From: Moniliophthora roreri
Taxonomy: Eukaryota > Basidiomycota > Agaricomycetes > Agaricales > Marasmiaceae
Reading direction: 5' to 3'
NCBI GenBank assembly: GCA_001466705.2
Contig: LATX02000144.1
Span: 620,001-684,000 of the forward strand
DNA: 64,000 nucleotides
The notes beneath the pieces are model-generated. The model was not told where the DNA came from and made no database searches. It was given only the letters and a program-made list of their open reading frames with translations. Shown here piece by piece: positions 24,084-37,400 of this stretch (position 1 is the stretch's first letter; each line of letters opens with the position of its first letter). Position numbers and translations under genes: made by a program.

Positions 24084-25524
24084 ATGTATGCATTTGGCGC
24101 CCAGGATCTCGGGTTGTCAACAATGCCCACTGCAGCTACAGATCCATGGGGAGCTCTAACTATCTCTATCCTCCCACTTTTCAACGGTGAGGCTCTCAGA
24201 ACTCCCATGTGAGCAGAAAAAAGTTTCTTGTTTCCTGTTTCTGAACCAAATGTTTTCGCAGAGAGGAACTCAATCAACTCGTCAAACGACACATATCCAC
24301 TGTCATCTCCACATCTCCATCCAAGGCTGTTGTAACATTGGAGAATGCGACGATTGAATTACTCACTTCTGGAATGGTCACCTTGAATACCAAGCTTAAC
24401 GGAGTTGAAGATGATAAGCTAGTTAACCGAGTAGTCGATCGCTGGAGCTTCTTCTGGGATCAAGTTTTAACCTATGTTGAAGGGGTATGCGAAGCTATCC
24501 ACCTTTTTTCCTTTTTTTCGGGAATATTTTCACTCATTGTATCATTGACAGGTCCTACTACCTCTTCAGAATGAACCGCTCCTGTCATCGCTATACCGCA
24601 CACCAAAGCGACCTTCATCCCCACGGAGGACAGGTACCAAAGGATCCATCTCGTCCTTGAACAGTGCAGTCGCAATATCACCTCATCACATTGATGTCCG
24701 GACATTGGCTCTACGTTCCTTCCGAGATCGTATCATCCTACCTCTCTTCCAACGACTCTACGCACGCCTTACCGCCGTGCTCAAACAAGAAGACGGGCCT
24801 CCAGAGTTTCCTGCGCGATTGAGGCAGATGTACGCCTACCTATTTCTTTCTCCCACTTACTAACCGGTGCTCAGGCTCCTCGTCCTCCACGCGCAAGCCC
24901 GCCAACGTCCTCAACCTTTCTCACTAACTGCTCCTCCTCCACAACTAAACCAAGGCGAAGCCGCCGTCAGCGATCTCCTCCGCCTCATTCAATCACCCCG
25001 TTTGCTTAAGTCCTCCTCTCGATCTCGAAGCGTCATACCTTCACGCGCACCATCCTTCTTATCGGGCGGTGTTCCCCGAGATCGCCGTGGTCGAATTGCA
25101 ACAAAGGCCAAGTCGACCAAAGGTGGTGAGAAGGCGAGTGGTGAAGTGCAGGGTGGGGGTGGCGAGGATGAAGGTGGTGATGAGACACCTAGAAATGCGC
25201 ATGTGACCATTGGGGGGAATATGATTTTGGATATTGAGAGAGAAAAGGAGAGGGAGTTTCTGGAGTCGTTGAGGAGTCCGGATATCGATACAACTACTAC
25301 TCGAGCAAGCGTTGGAGGGTGGGGCCTAGGTGCTGGAAATGTCGAGAACAGCAAAGCTGAAGAGGAAGATGAACTTTTGGACTGGGATCAGGCTCAGGTT
25401 GGTGAGCATTCTTCGTCGACTTTTAGGTTTACTGATGATTCCGGCTTTACAGGAAGTTGTCGAAAAAATGATTGGGATGGAACAAGCACAAACTGCTACA
25501 TCGTCCCGACGGCGGATGACTTGA
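24084..25524 (+). CDS. HbrB/Bit61-like TORC2 subunit
   Basis: HbrB-domain proteins (Bit61/Avo2-associated in yeasts, Protor/PRR5 in animals) are accessory subunits of TORC2, acting in polarity and actin control. Spliced exons give DPWGALTISILPLFNGEALR, TPIEELNQLVKRHISTVIST, KAVVTLENATIELLTSGMVT and LVNRVVDRWSFFWDQVLTYV. These are followed after an intron by LLPLQNEPLLSSLYRT and, later, VRTLALRSFRDRIILPLFQR. The LPLFNGE, E-L/LV-R-HI and WxFFWDQVLPYVEGVLLPLQ-type patterns are hallmarks of the family. Introns lie near 24171-24231, 24486-24552 and 24831-24875, with a last one near 25400-25451. The C-terminal part is Ser/Arg/Gly-rich and probably disordered, ending RRRMT. The start at 24084 (MYAFGAQ) is favoured; 24123 (MPTAATDPW) is an alternative, and an upstream exon cannot be excluded. 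A CACGTG lies at 24061-24066. Confidence 0.82.
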
Positions 25525-25933
25525 GTTATTACTGTCCTGTACTTGTATTCTATTCCTATAAGCGTAACTAGCTTGTAGCTGCTAAACAGGGAACCGGTAC
25601 TTGGAAGACGACGGTGAACCAGGTTATTATACACAGTACATGTTGTTGACCCATTGTATTACTTACGACTTGCAATGGCACGGTCGATGGAACAAAGATG
25701 TCTTTGAAATCTCTGTGTGATATCTTGAGTTAGCCCGGTGGTGTCAATGAGAACAAGGAACGCTACAATAAGTATATTCACAGCTTAATAACAAGCTAGT
25801 TTGCAGTCAAAAATATACAATTGGAATTCTTCATCCAAATTTGAACAAGGAACAAGAATAATAAGGAAGAATGAACAGCCTAACATGATCAAGATGGAAA
25901 GCATAATTCCGACTCCGTCACCAAGGGGAAAAA

Positions 25934-26883
25934 CTAAGCATGTCCACCCGTACCAAATTGAACCCTCTGGTCCGTCGCTGGCGCGGGTGTAGATGACGCG
26001 TGTGACGGGTAGAGACGCTCGGAAAAATTGAGCTGGGAATGATGATGCCTGGCGTGTGCGTGGGGATGAGGTACATGATGCATCTGTGCCCTGGCCGCGG
26101 TAGCGGGAGGATAAGGGGCATTTAGTACGACATTAGAAGATGTGCCTTTTGCTGGTGCATGTACATGCGTGTGATGAATTTGTGTTTGTGAAGGATGGAC
26201 GTGGGAGTGGGTCTGATGATGATGATGCTGTGGTTGATGTTGATGCTGTTGCTGGACATACATGGGTTGCTGAGGCTGCTGCATGTTCATAGGAACATGA
26301 AAGGAAGGCTGGGGCTGTTGTTGTTGTTGCTGCTGCTGTGGCGGTGGTATACTGCCGCTGTTGCCACTTGCAATAGCATTCGTCGGTCTTGTATTCGTTG
26401 GAGAAGCATCGTGGGAATGAGTGTGATTCTGTAGACCTTGGGTATCGTTGAGGTGCTCGTCCTCATCGGCATCATCATCGTGGTCATGCTCAGCAGGACC
26501 TACCCCAGGCTCATCATCGCCTTGTGCAGCTTTCTGGGCAGCCACCTCCTCAGCAGTAAGGAAACGACCACCAGGACCTCTTGGTCGTCTCATAGCATGT
26601 TTATGACGCGACTCGTGTAGATAAGGCTGGATACCAAGCAAAAAAACCCTTAGTATCGATCGAACTAGAGTGCCGAACAGCATACCTTGCGCTGTCTTGA
26701 TAAACGATGCAGCTCCTCTAGCCTCGCCCTGGCGACCCTACGCTTGAGAATGCGAAAATACTGCTTTGCATTGACATAAAGAGGCTCTTCGTCATGATTC
26801 TGGACTTGGGGCTGGGGAAAAGAGTTTGATTGTTGGTCGATGAAATTATTAAGTTGGTAGGTTGAAGGAAAGAGCTCGTCCAT
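25934..26883 (-). CDS. HAP2: HAP2/NF-YA subunit of the CCAAT-binding complex
   Basis: The DNA-contacting subunit of the heterotrimeric CCAAT-binding factor, which controls respiratory, iron and nitrogen genes in fungi. Exon 1 (26883-26686) starts MDELFPSTYQLNNFID and carries the subunit-association helix, EPLYVNAKQYFRILKRRVAR. After a 59 bp intron (26685-26627), exon 2 starts PYLHESRHKHAMRRPRGPGG followed by RFLTAEEV, the DNA-binding helix and CCAAT-contacting loop. The intron falls exactly in the linker between the two functional helices. The rest is low complexity with an acidic stretch (DHDDDADEDEHLND), a Gln run of eight, and His/Gln-rich segments, ending at 25934. The length of about 296 residues is within the family range. 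A CCAATCA motif lies immediately upstream of the ATG. Confidence 0.95.
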
Positions 26884-26887
26884 AGCT

Positions 26888-26894
26888 CTGATTG
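26888..26894 (-). promoter_or_regulatory. CCAAT box next to the HAP2 start codon
   Basis: On the minus strand the sequence CCAATCAGAGCT directly precedes the HAP2 ATG (first C about ten bases upstream). CCAATCA is the preferred site of the complex that HAP2 itself belongs to. Its position in or at the edge of the leader suggests possible feedback control. CCAAT-complex autoregulation is known for hapB in Aspergillus; here it is inference. Confidence 0.4.
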
Positions 26895-26956
26895 GCCAGC
26901 AGTCGATGCGGTTTTCGCTCGCGTCTGGGGTTGAGTGAAAAAAAGTCGCCCCCGAA

Positions 26957-27017
26957 TTTTTGACCAGGTAATTTGCCGGAGTTGGCCGGGGGCCGGCTTT
27001 TTGACCAGTAATTTACC
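26957..27017. repeat. Duplicated 20-21 bp element in the HAP2/THO1 promoter
   Basis: Two near-identical copies occur in the same orientation: TTTTTGACCAGGTAATTTGCC at 26957-26977 (one base longer than the second) and TTTTTGACCAGTAATTTACC at 26998-27017. Their starts are 41 bp apart. Between them is a G/C-rich spacer with GGCCGGGGGCCGG. A CACGTG follows at 27030-27035. The element lies in the 221 bp shared by the two divergent genes and could be a paired protein-binding site. Confidence 0.6.
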
Positions 27018-27029
27018 ATAAATAAACTG

Positions 27030-27035
27030 CACGTG
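27030..27035. promoter_or_regulatory. CACGTG (E-box type) motif
   Basis: A palindromic CACGTG followed by ATG (CACGTGATG), about 70 bp upstream of the THO1-like start and about 150 bp upstream of HAP2. CACGTGA is bound by Cbf1/bHLH-type factors in fungi. A six-base site is expected often by chance, so only its promoter position supports it. Confidence 0.3.
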
Positions 27036-27104
27036 ATGTGTTACGAGCCAAAAATAAATATAATAAAATATATTGTAACGGTTGTCTGTCACACCTAGAC
27101 TCGG

Positions 27105-28100
27105 ATGGAAGCCAAGTTGAAATCGCTAACAGTCCCAGAACTCAAAAGCATTCTTGCAAAGGCAGAGGAACCAGCCCCAGCAAAAGCAAAGAAACAGGAC
27201 CTTATAACAAAGATACTCGGCTCAGGAAAGGCATTGGCTATTTACAATGCTCAGCATCCTCCCCCAACGGACCCAGCCGACGACTTGTTAGCTCCTCCAG
27301 AAGAGTACGTCCACAAGTCATTCTCTCTCGGAGATGTCTGTTCAAACCCGTCTAGGGTCGACTGGACAGCAGATGACGCGCTCCAACCGTCTAAACCAGA
27401 AGCAGCCACGATCCCTGAAGCACCTGCCCCCCAACCAACGTCGACGCCAGCACCAGTTGCAGAAGCACCTCCTCCTGAAACAACTTCCTCAGTAGAAACG
27501 ACAACAACATCAGCAGCAGCAGCAGCGCCTACCGAAGTGGACGCGGAAGCAGAGAAGCGCAAACAACGGTTCGTTCACAGTCGACAACTCGCGTTCAAGC
27601 ACTCACAACATCCCTTTATTCAGTGCAGCCCGGTTCGGCATCCCCGTAGTGGAATCTAAATCCAAACCCGCACCCAAGTCCTCTGCCAAGGCAAAGTCAA
27701 CAGCAATATCTCCTGAAGTGCGTTTCTAGCCCAACCTTCATCTTTCCTACATCCTCATGACCTCTTATAGGAACAAGAGAAACTCAAAGCTCGTGCTGCC
27801 CGTTTCGGTATCGCCACAGACGAGTCCGGTAAACGCCTCGACACCGCCTCCAAACTCTCCAAGAAACGTGCTTCAGAAGGTGCGGCGGACCTTGAAGAAG
27901 AGAGCAAACGACAGAAACGCGCGGCTCGGTTTAATATCCAGAAGGGAAAGACGACTGAAGCACCAGTGGTTGATCCAGAGGAACTGGAGAGGAGGACAAA
28001 ACGCGCCGAGAGGTTTGGGATAAAGACGGCTGCAGTGAGTGCTCGTTCTGCTGCTTAAATTCTGTATCGTTGCTTAACGTTTTTTGGTGTTCAGTCGTAG
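27105..28100 (+). CDS. THO1/SARNP-like SAP-domain protein (mRNA export)
   Basis: THO1/CIP29/MOS11 proteins bind nucleic acid and act with the TREX/Sub2 machinery in mRNA export. Exon 1 opens MEAKLKSLTVPELKSILAKA with EEPAPAKAKKQDLITKIL, a complete N-terminal SAP domain. After an intron (about 27303-27354) comes VDWTADDALQPSKPE and a Pro/Ala/Thr-rich linker. The C-terminal half carries four copies of an (R/K)AxRFxI motif: QRAARFGIP, ARAARFGIA, KRAARFNIQ and KRAERFGIK, typical of the THO1-MOS11 C-terminal domain. The likely last intron (28035-28094) leaves a final codon TCG and TAG at 28098-28100. Without that splice the frame would close at 28058 instead. The predicted length of about 245 residues fits the family. 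It is divergent from HAP2. Confidence 0.87.
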
Positions 28101-28461
28101 CATACGTAGCATATTCATTTGGCTCATTTATCGTGTACTCTCTCGCTCCCATGTCTGTACGTTATCTACCGCAATATGACACGTTCATACTCGAGTATGA
28201 AATGAACAAAATACAAAACACATTCTTTCTTCATTACGGTAAGTGTGGCATTGTGAGTGATATTACATATCCTCGACAAAAGCTAATGCGTAACAAGAAA
28301 CATGATGAGCTATGAAAGCCGTTATCTTAGTAATAAAAAAATAAACAGATTGTGAACAAGAGTCCTCCAAAGGTATCCTGCTAATTGCAAAAAGAAAAGA
28401 AAAGAAAAAGGATGCACAACAATAGCGTCCGGTCCCGTAATGTACCTAATGCATCAAGAAA

Positions 28462-31400
28462 TTAAGAGAAGAGCGAATTGTTTCCAGTGGGCAGAATCTA
28501 AGGTACGTGAGAATATTAGCGTCAAGGTATGTGGGAGTAGAGCGAGAAGACTCACGTTTATACCACCGTTATCCCCAGATCCAGATGTCGAAGTTGGCTC
28601 AGAAGCCGACGTGGACGAAGACCTCTCATTTTGGGTCGAAGTAGTGCCCGCCGACTGCGTCGAAGGTGGTCCTTTCGACGTGGAAACCGAATCGGTTGTA
28701 GCGGTCTCGGCAACCGACTCTTTGCTCAACGACTCTGCCACACCTTTCAAGCCAGACAATGCCAGACCGAGATCCAGTTCATAATGAGTTGGAACACCCA
28801 TCTGGTCAAGCTTCAACCACGGAGTTTGGTATCCACCCTGACCTACGCGGGCTGTTGCAGCGACGAAGATGTCGAGGAAACCGAGAGGGATGATGTCCAG
28901 GGAAGCGAGAGCACCCTTGGTGAGAATGACGTTTTCGATCGTACCAGAGTTGACAGTGGATTTGGCGGGGACGACGAGGTTGATAGGTGCTTCGAAGTGG
29001 GCGTATATATCGCCATTGACGCCTCCATCTGACTGTAGAAATTCAAGAACAAGGTCGGCGTCTAGGGGGTTGCTTATCTGTAGATATGGCGTGAATTCAG
29101 GTATTTGGTTTGTTATGCGGGCGCACGTACGTCAAAGTCGATAGAAACGAGGTTGGTGACGAGAGAGTCGAGAGTGATGAAGACGTTGATATGTTGAAGG
29201 AGTTTCTGGTCCATACCTGAAGACAAGTGCATCATTTACGCCGAAAGGTTTCAACATAGAGGTTGAACCGCACCAGTGAGCTGAGTGCTTATTTTAACAC
29301 CAGAGAGGGCTTCTTGGAGTGATTCGAAAGGTGAGCTTGCTGCATCGCCCTGGATTTCCAAGTCAAGAGTGCTGCCGGTCGTAAGGAAGTCCGCCAAGAA
29401 ACTCTGAGCGACACTATCATTGGCGTTGTCGGGTTTGTAGTGGAACTCTGAATCGAAAATGTTCTCTCCGGGTAGAAGGTTAAATGGCTGGGAGAGCGTT
29501 AGACCCTCTATTATCTGCAATCTTGACCATGAACTCACACTGATGGAAGCTCTACCAATCTTGGTTCCCTTATAAATTACTGGAAGTTCGGTGTCCACCG
29601 TATGCAGCGAAACTTCGGAAGGATTGTCGAGCGTGGTCTTCAATGGCGCGACAATGTATTCGCTTCCGCCCTGACCGCCACTTCCAGTCACTCTAACATC
29701 AGCAAGAGACGCCCTTCCGCCGAATGAGTTGATACCTGAGCATAATCTTTTAGCAAGGAAGGCTACCAAGTTAAGCATCGGTACTACCTTTCAAGCTCGA
29801 AGGAACATCAAACTCGATTCCACCGATCGGCACATCTCCGATAGTGGTTCTCGCAGTGACGTCGGCTTTTCCTTTGAGGGCGAGGTCGACATTATCTTTG
29901 AGAGTGACATCAACGAAAAGTTGCTTGAAGGCGCCGTTATCGACTGATTTCAACGGCTGGTTGCTCCATGTGATATGAAGATCAGCAATGTTTCCGGTGG
30001 AAAGCCCTCCGTCAACTGGTCCCTTCGGTAACATAAGCTAGATCGACTGCTTGTCAGCTGAATCCGATCAGAGAAGAGAAGTCAATAAGAAGCGTACTTC
30101 AGCAGCGGGTGTACCTCCGGAACTCAGGGTGATAGTCTGACCAGCTTCAATGGCTTGCAAAGAGAAACCGAAGGGGTTCTTGTATTGAGCCACGGTTTTG
30201 TTAGCACTTGTCAGCGGTGCAAAAGTTTGGTCTGGAGTCTCCAAAATCACGTCCAGATCGTCGAGAGCGATACTGGTAATGATATCGAATTTTTGCCCAG
30301 GTAGAGTGACCTCCAGTGTCAAGGTCTTAAAGGCTTCACTGAGCCATGTCACCGTTTGACCGCCAGATGGTTGAACGGAATCCCCTGTCACGCTGAGTGT
30401 TTGATTTTTGGCCGCGAGATAGCCAGTGAACAATTTTCCGATGTTCTCAAGGTCAGAGCCACTTTGAGGAACAATGCGGCCAGAAAGGTGTGTAGTTGTC
30501 ACAACGTTCGGTGCAAGGAATAAGTCGCTGGCAGACAACGCTGTGAAGTGGTGAGTTCAAGTTGTTATAATAGTGGCTGGGGTTGACGTACGTCCAATGA
30601 ATGTACCATTGAAGGACGAACTGAAGGACACGGTTCCAAGGTCGATACCGAGTTCTGCTTAGAGATTAGTTGTTCGAATTGGGATAGCAAGCGGGGAGAA
30701 ACGCACGAGCAGGTGATGGTATAGTGGAATCAGTCTCAATATGAATACCGCCTTCAGGATCGTCTGAGGGTAGCTCGAAGTTTGCAATCGTAACTCCAGG
30801 AAGATTGTTAAATGCCTTGAATCCAATTGTCTTTGACAGTGAGATATTGTCAAAGATAGTTCCAAGTGCCGTGACTCTGAGTTTAGAAGTGGAGACCGTC
30901 CACTCGAAATCAGGGTTATGAAGCAAGAATGTGGCGAAGGAAGTGAATCTGTGGGATTGGTTAAATAATGAACAGGGAGGAGAATGTTATTCATACTGAG
31001 AAAGATCCGTAATCGTCAGTCTGCCGGTAGTGACATAGTTGGGAACACCATCATTTGCTGCAGCACAGACTGGTGGAAGGTTAATTGTTGCAATAACATT
31101 ATCTTGCCAATGGACCCTACAAACAAGTCAGGGAGAGGAAAACATCGCAGAGGTGAAACGCAATACGTTAGCGGCTCAGTGAACTCAATTTGAGCATCCA
31201 AGGGACCAGCATTTGTTAGACTTCCTCGAAGAGCCAAATCAAAGCCATCGTCTGACAGGCTAGTAATGTTCGCCTCTGAGAACTTGAGTTCTGCGCCATC
31301 GACGATGTGCTGTGCAATAGGTCCGGCGACTGCCCCGATAAGATAGAGAGCGGTATCATCGGTCTAGAAACTGCACTTTAACGGTGAAATCTCAACTTAT

Positions 31401-34400
31401 GAAGGTTGATACTCACAATGGCAGACACATTGTGTTGAGCAAACGAAAGATCCGTAGCATCTGTGTGCCAGTGTCAAAAAGACTTAGGTGGATAACGACA
31501 GGTCTTGATACTTACATTCGTCTAGCTTGACAGATGAGTCAACCTGTAGGTCCACGACGAGGTTTTTTAAGGAGTTCAAAATTGCTCCTTCAAAGTCGAA
31601 TTGGTGACCGCTATAGGCCTTCATCAGTATGACTATCCAGGTGATAGACACGATTACATACCTGACACAAGTAGGTTTCTCGGTGGTTACAGAGCTAGTA
31701 ACCTGAAAGAAAGTTAGCAACAGTGTGAAAGGCTTCATTGTGGGCAGCGTACTGGTGGCTTCAAGTCTGGGTTGTCAAGAACAAACTGGAACAGCTCATT
31801 CAAGGGACCAAGGTCTATCCCGTTCGCTTGTGATGCAATCTTGAGAAGTTGAATAATCGTCGAGGGATCCAAGTTGAAGTTGATTGGTAAAGTGGGAGAC
31901 GAGATTGTGCTATGTCCATCAGCATGAATAGGGTTCGATGAGACGTCAGTGTCGATGGTTCCTAGTCTGAGGTCGTGGTAAACTGCATCAGCATGAACTT
32001 CAAGGAGGTTAATGCTAGCCGTGAAGGGATTAGCCAGCTCGAATGACGTCTGGGCAACACCAGTCTGGACTATGTCAGTGGGGAAGACAAGGGATGCACT
32101 TTTGATCAGAGATTCATGCAGAGCTGGAATGGTAATTGGTGATAGTCTGATCTGGGATAATGCAGTTTTGAGGGACTCAACCGGTGTAGAGTCGCGACTG
32201 CCTGAAATGCTAGTGTCTACATCAACCCCTTGTATGAAGTTTTGAAGAAGGGTTCGACCAGCAGATGCTGCGGCACCCTGTGGAGCGAAGTGCACCTCTA
32301 AAATCACCGTCAGCAACAATACCGGTGTTGGGAATAATAACATACCAATGGGGTAGCTTTGATTCCCGGGTTTGATCACCAAATTTTTCTGTGTGGAACA
32401 TAAGGTACAACCAGCGTGTATGCGATAAGAAAGCTCACAAGGTCTGATGTACCAATGACTTGGTTACTGCGAACCATCGTTAGTGCAATGGACAAAAGCT
32501 GAGGAATGCGAACTTACTCGAACTGTAGAAGGAAAGATACATCTCCGGTCCCTGTAGAAGTCATAGTGATGTCAAAACGGCATTCCTCTACCACAGCTCG
32601 TGTCGTACTGACCTATGGTCAAGTTACTGCGGGAGACCTAAGTAAGCATCGGTAGCGCGGGGATTCAAAGGACAATCCATACCTCGGGTTAAATAGGTCA
32701 CCATCGACAGTAATAAGAAGGAAGTCGGCGAAACCTTGTCTAACATCAAGGTTGCTGACGGTGACAGGTCGGGCATTGAGACCCTGCAGACCCTCAATGG
32801 TGGAATCAACGGAGAACTGGATATCACTCAATGACACTAGTCCGACCGCAGTCTGCGCATTGGCGTTAGCAGATCCTGAGAGCCCTATCGTCTGCTGCCG
32901 GCCCATAGTCGTGTCCGCGAGGAAAGTATCGAAGGTGTCGTGACCACCATCGGAAACCGTAAACGGTACGTTGTTGAAGGTAAGGTGAATGATCCGGTTT
33001 TCAACGTCAGTGGAACTCGGCCCCTTGGGGACAGCAAGAGTCGCAAATTGGTTTCCTTGATATGCCACTTTGATAGTCTGCTCGAGAGCAGAAATGTCGA
33101 TTGGGAAACCAAATGGTAGTGTGAAGGCAGCTTCCGAGTTGCTACTAGTTGTCGAGGGATTGTAGGCAGTGTCTGAGCTGAACAAAAGTGTCAGCTCATT
33201 CAGACTAATTGACTTGATGATGTTCTGGGGTCCACGATTCGGCAGCACTGTCTCGACCTGCAGAATCCTGATACCTTCGTTTAACCAGGTGACCTATGTA
33301 CAAGGTAAGTCAAGCTGACCACGAGATGTTCGTATGAAGCCCACATCGCTCGACCCAGCACCGGCACCATGTACGACTAGGTCACTGTCTTTTCCATGAA
33401 CGAAGTTGTTGAAGATGGTGGACACGACGTCTAAACCATGCTGGCTCTCCTGCGGAATGAGACGCCCAACAAGATCAAGAGTAGATGTAGACTGCGGAGC
33501 CAGCGAAATGCTGCCTTCGCTCACAACAGGCGCAACCAGCACATCTTGGGCGTACGAGTCGAAAGCTATTGAGGACAGTTCGATACCAACTTGAGAAGGC
33601 TGATATAGCGTAAGTAATACTAAGGAGATTTGAATGGCTGCATCACATACATTCGTGGTCGACGCTTGCAAAGCAAGGTGAATGCCACCTGCAGGGTCGT
33701 TCGATGGAAGGTCAAATGACTCCACTTTGATACCTCCTTTCAAGCCATTAAAGCCCTTCAAGATAACCTTTTTCGAGCCAAGCGAGACACCGCTGACCTC
33801 AATACCTAGCGTTTATAAAGTCAGTTCCAAACGCAACTTTGAAATACTGAAGTTACCTACCGAGGGCGCTCACTGAAGAGAATTAGACCAAATTAGCTAC
33901 GGTCAATGACATGTGGGAAATATAAATACCGGTGAGATTATCTCCAGAAATCTCCCATTCGAAGGATTCCTCAGTCAACAGGGTCTAGAAAGCTTCAGAC
34001 GCCGTCCTGTCGTGCATAATTGTGTTCCACAAACCTTGGTGAACTGAGCGATATGGTCGACATCGGCAACTTGGAACTTCGACTCCAAATCGATCTCGGC
34101 ACCGATATCGCCGACAACGTCAACGTCGTTCATTTGGATAGTGCCAATCGATTTCCCAGCCCAGCTGACTGTCAAACCAGTAGGGAAGGCAATCTTGGCA
34201 TCGACTATAGTCAAAAATTTAATCAGCTCCCAAGTCAAAGATGACATAGTTCGTTAGAGCTTACAAGGTCCAGCGTTGGCGATGCTACCCCTCAGTTGAG
34301 TACTGAATGAGTTTTGTTGTGGATCCTTGATGAGAACGGTACTGATACTACGGAAGACCATCAGCGAGCACTTCAACACAAAAATATGGTTCTTACCCAA

Positions 34401-37400
34401 GGGTCGCTCCACTGACAATTTTTTGAACGATCGGTTGGGCCAGAACTGGTAAAATGAGGTTGAGGCTCTCATCAGTATTGGTGGGTACAGTAGACTGAGT
34501 GTAAGTGAGCTGCGTGTTGTAGTCGCCTAGTTGAGAAAACAAAGACGTCAGAAGACGCGGCAGTCATAATTCGACTACCATACCAATTGAGACGGAGGCA
34601 GTAAGCTCAACATCAGACTTCAGCTTCTTGAAGGCAGCTTGGATAAAGGGCGGAAGCTCGAATCCACTATAAAGGGAATATGAGGGAAAGTCAAAATCTT
34701 CGTGAGAATGAGCCCAATGGCGGCCTTACGTGTAAATGTTCGCCCGTCGACTGTTCGAAACCTCGGGCGGGTTTCCAGTTGTCGACAGATATGAATACCC
34801 TCCCAACTCAACAATACCGTCCAACTGAGCAGTGTCAAGACCGGCTTCGACAGCCAACGCACGAGTAATGGTAAATAGTGCGTTAGGGTCAAAGTTCATA
34901 TTGAGGTCAAGCTCTGGCGAGGTAGTCTTGGAATGAGGCTGAGAATCAAAGTCTGTTGTACTGTCGATAGATCCCAGGGGAATACCGAATGCGGAGACTG
35001 TCGATTTGATATTGGTGATCTTGAGATCTGCACTGAAAGGATTCTCCAAGTCGACCGTGACACGACTGATGTTGTTTTCCCTGCCAGTTGTTGGTAACAC
35101 TAGAAGGTGGTGGTATAAGTCATTGAACGGGCGAGCTGGTGAATGTAACGCACCCTTCAAAGCAGCAGTATCCAACAAATTGGTCTGTAAGGCTGGAAGA
35201 GTAACGTCTATGTTCAGAGTCTTGAATGCTTCCAGAAGAGACGCGACTTGAGTACTTCCATCATATCCACTGATCGACAACTGCACGTCTGTAGGGGGAG
35301 TCAAGTTTTTAGCCTGAAGTTAACTGTTGTTGCTCACCTTTCTTGCCGACAAAGTCATTCAATGTTTGTAAACCTAGAGGACTGTCGTTGGCCTGCGCAA
35401 GACTTAATTAATGTGTCATAGAGGAACACAAAAGCACATACTGCAAAGGTCGATTTGGCAGTTACGTTATTCATGCCCATGTTCAGCGTGAGGTTTGGCA
35501 TGACTGCACTTCCCAACAGAGCACCATCACGATACAGTTGTAAAGCTATAAAATTAAAATTAGCACCCTCTCTGGAGAACAGACGGCTTGACTCACTCAG
35601 GTCACCAGTGGAAAGCTTTAAGTTCGAGGGATTGTTGATAGAGACTGATTCCTAGATGAGCAATCCGGATCGAGCTCAAATGGGACCCGTTCTTACCATC
35701 GATACCTAGAATAACACCCTTAGTCGTTCCACCCTGAACATCTACCGACTCAATCTTCGTTAGTCCTTTCAGACCCTGTAAACCTTGCAGTCCAGAGGAA
35801 ACATTGAACATGATCGGATTTAGCTCAATCTGTCCGATACTAAGGTTTGCGATGGCGCGCGAGTTCCCAATCAACTGAAAGTCAGCTTGGTTCTGACTCG
35901 TCAGATTAGCGTCTGTGAATAGTTCTTAGTGTACGAGAGACGGAAAAATGACATCAAGCCTCACTAAACGCGGAGAAGATTGGATGGCTGGGATCAGGAC
36001 AGTTCAATCGGGTATCGGTGATAGTAATGTCAATAGAACCAGTCGTCTTGGCCGGACCTTCAATTCTGACCTCAGATTGCGATGCGCCCAACGGCTAGAG
36101 GTGAAAACAGAGGTCATGACCAATTAGCGAGTCGATAAAAATGGCCATACAGTCTTCAGCCCGGCAACAACATTGCCGTCCTCGGTGATGTTGAAATCAT
36201 TCTCGATTTCTCCAATGGCGAGGTTGAAACCAAAAGGTAGTTCTACAGTCAAGCCGTCAATGCAAAATGATTGTAATGAAATTTATGGAACGCACCCAGA
36301 GTAGCTCTTACTGATCTACTATCGGCGCTCGGACTCCAGGCTGTGTCTGGTGAGAATTGTAACGCAAGATCGCCAATATCAATGGACTTGATTGGATTGA
36401 TGGGTCCATTTGACGGCTTGAAGGGAACACGCAGCTGAAGCGCCTGAAGACCCTTGCTTAACCAGGAAATTTCTGTTCCATCGTTCTGAGTGGTCGACTT
36501 GCCAACGGCGATTACGGAGGTCTCAATGCCGTTTATGTAATTCGAAAAGAGGGTTCCCATCTTCTTCAAGTTCACTTCGCCTTCTTGCCGCACGAGAACG
36601 CCCTTGAGAGTGATCTCGTTCTGTCCGGGTACCTGTGACAAAGGCTATGAGCATTCAGGGGCAGTAGTAGCGAAGTAGAACAGACCAGCTTGGTGTTAGT
36701 TCCGTTGCCAGATCCTAGTGTGATATTATCATATGTGAGGTCGAACACAACGGTACCAAGGTCGAGATCAAATGGGCTATGAGGAATGATCAGGAGAACG
36801 CAAGGTAACGCATTTATCAGTGAGGTACTCACCTTGTATTCGTGAGGCTAGTCACAGCGACAAAGTTGATGCCACTGCCATCTTCAGCATCACTCGGGAG
36901 TTGCAGATCCTTCAAATCCACTTTTCCGGCAAAGTTATTCACGCCTGTAGCATATTGGTGAATGATTCCACCATTTGAGAAAGATCATTATAGGAACCCT
37001 ACCATTGATCGTGATGCGTTTGTCGAACTTGATTCCATTCGACACAGGAAATTTGGCAGCCTGCACTTTAAGGTCGTCACTCTGCAGTCTCCAAGTAAAG
37101 TTTTGAGCCGTGATCATATGTTGAGTGAAACGGCCGAATGCATCCTCGTCGGAGATATTGAACTGAGTCGTCTGGTTGACCGTGGCCTGTTTATGCCTCG
37201 CGTATAACGTATCACCCAAAGTCATCGTTCCCAACAGCGTATCCTTGCCATTTTCCTCGATCCAGGAGACCTGAATAGGCTCCTTGAAGTCAATCGTTGC
37301 GGGAATGGGACCGGTTTTTATGACCTTGAGAAATAAACAAAAAATGGGGGTTCAGGCACACGAAAATTGTAAGCTATATGGTTGGAGTTCTCACCTTCCC

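Noticed and set aside
24020..24292. 90-codon minus-strand frame beginning MSFDELIEFL
   Set aside because: Overlaps the conserved HbrB exons on the plus strand, which carry LPLFNGE and match a known family.
26195..26434. Leu/Met-rich plus-strand frame resembling a membrane protein
   Set aside because: Antisense to the His/Gln repeats of HAP2; CAT/CAG repeats read backwards give ATG/CTG codons.
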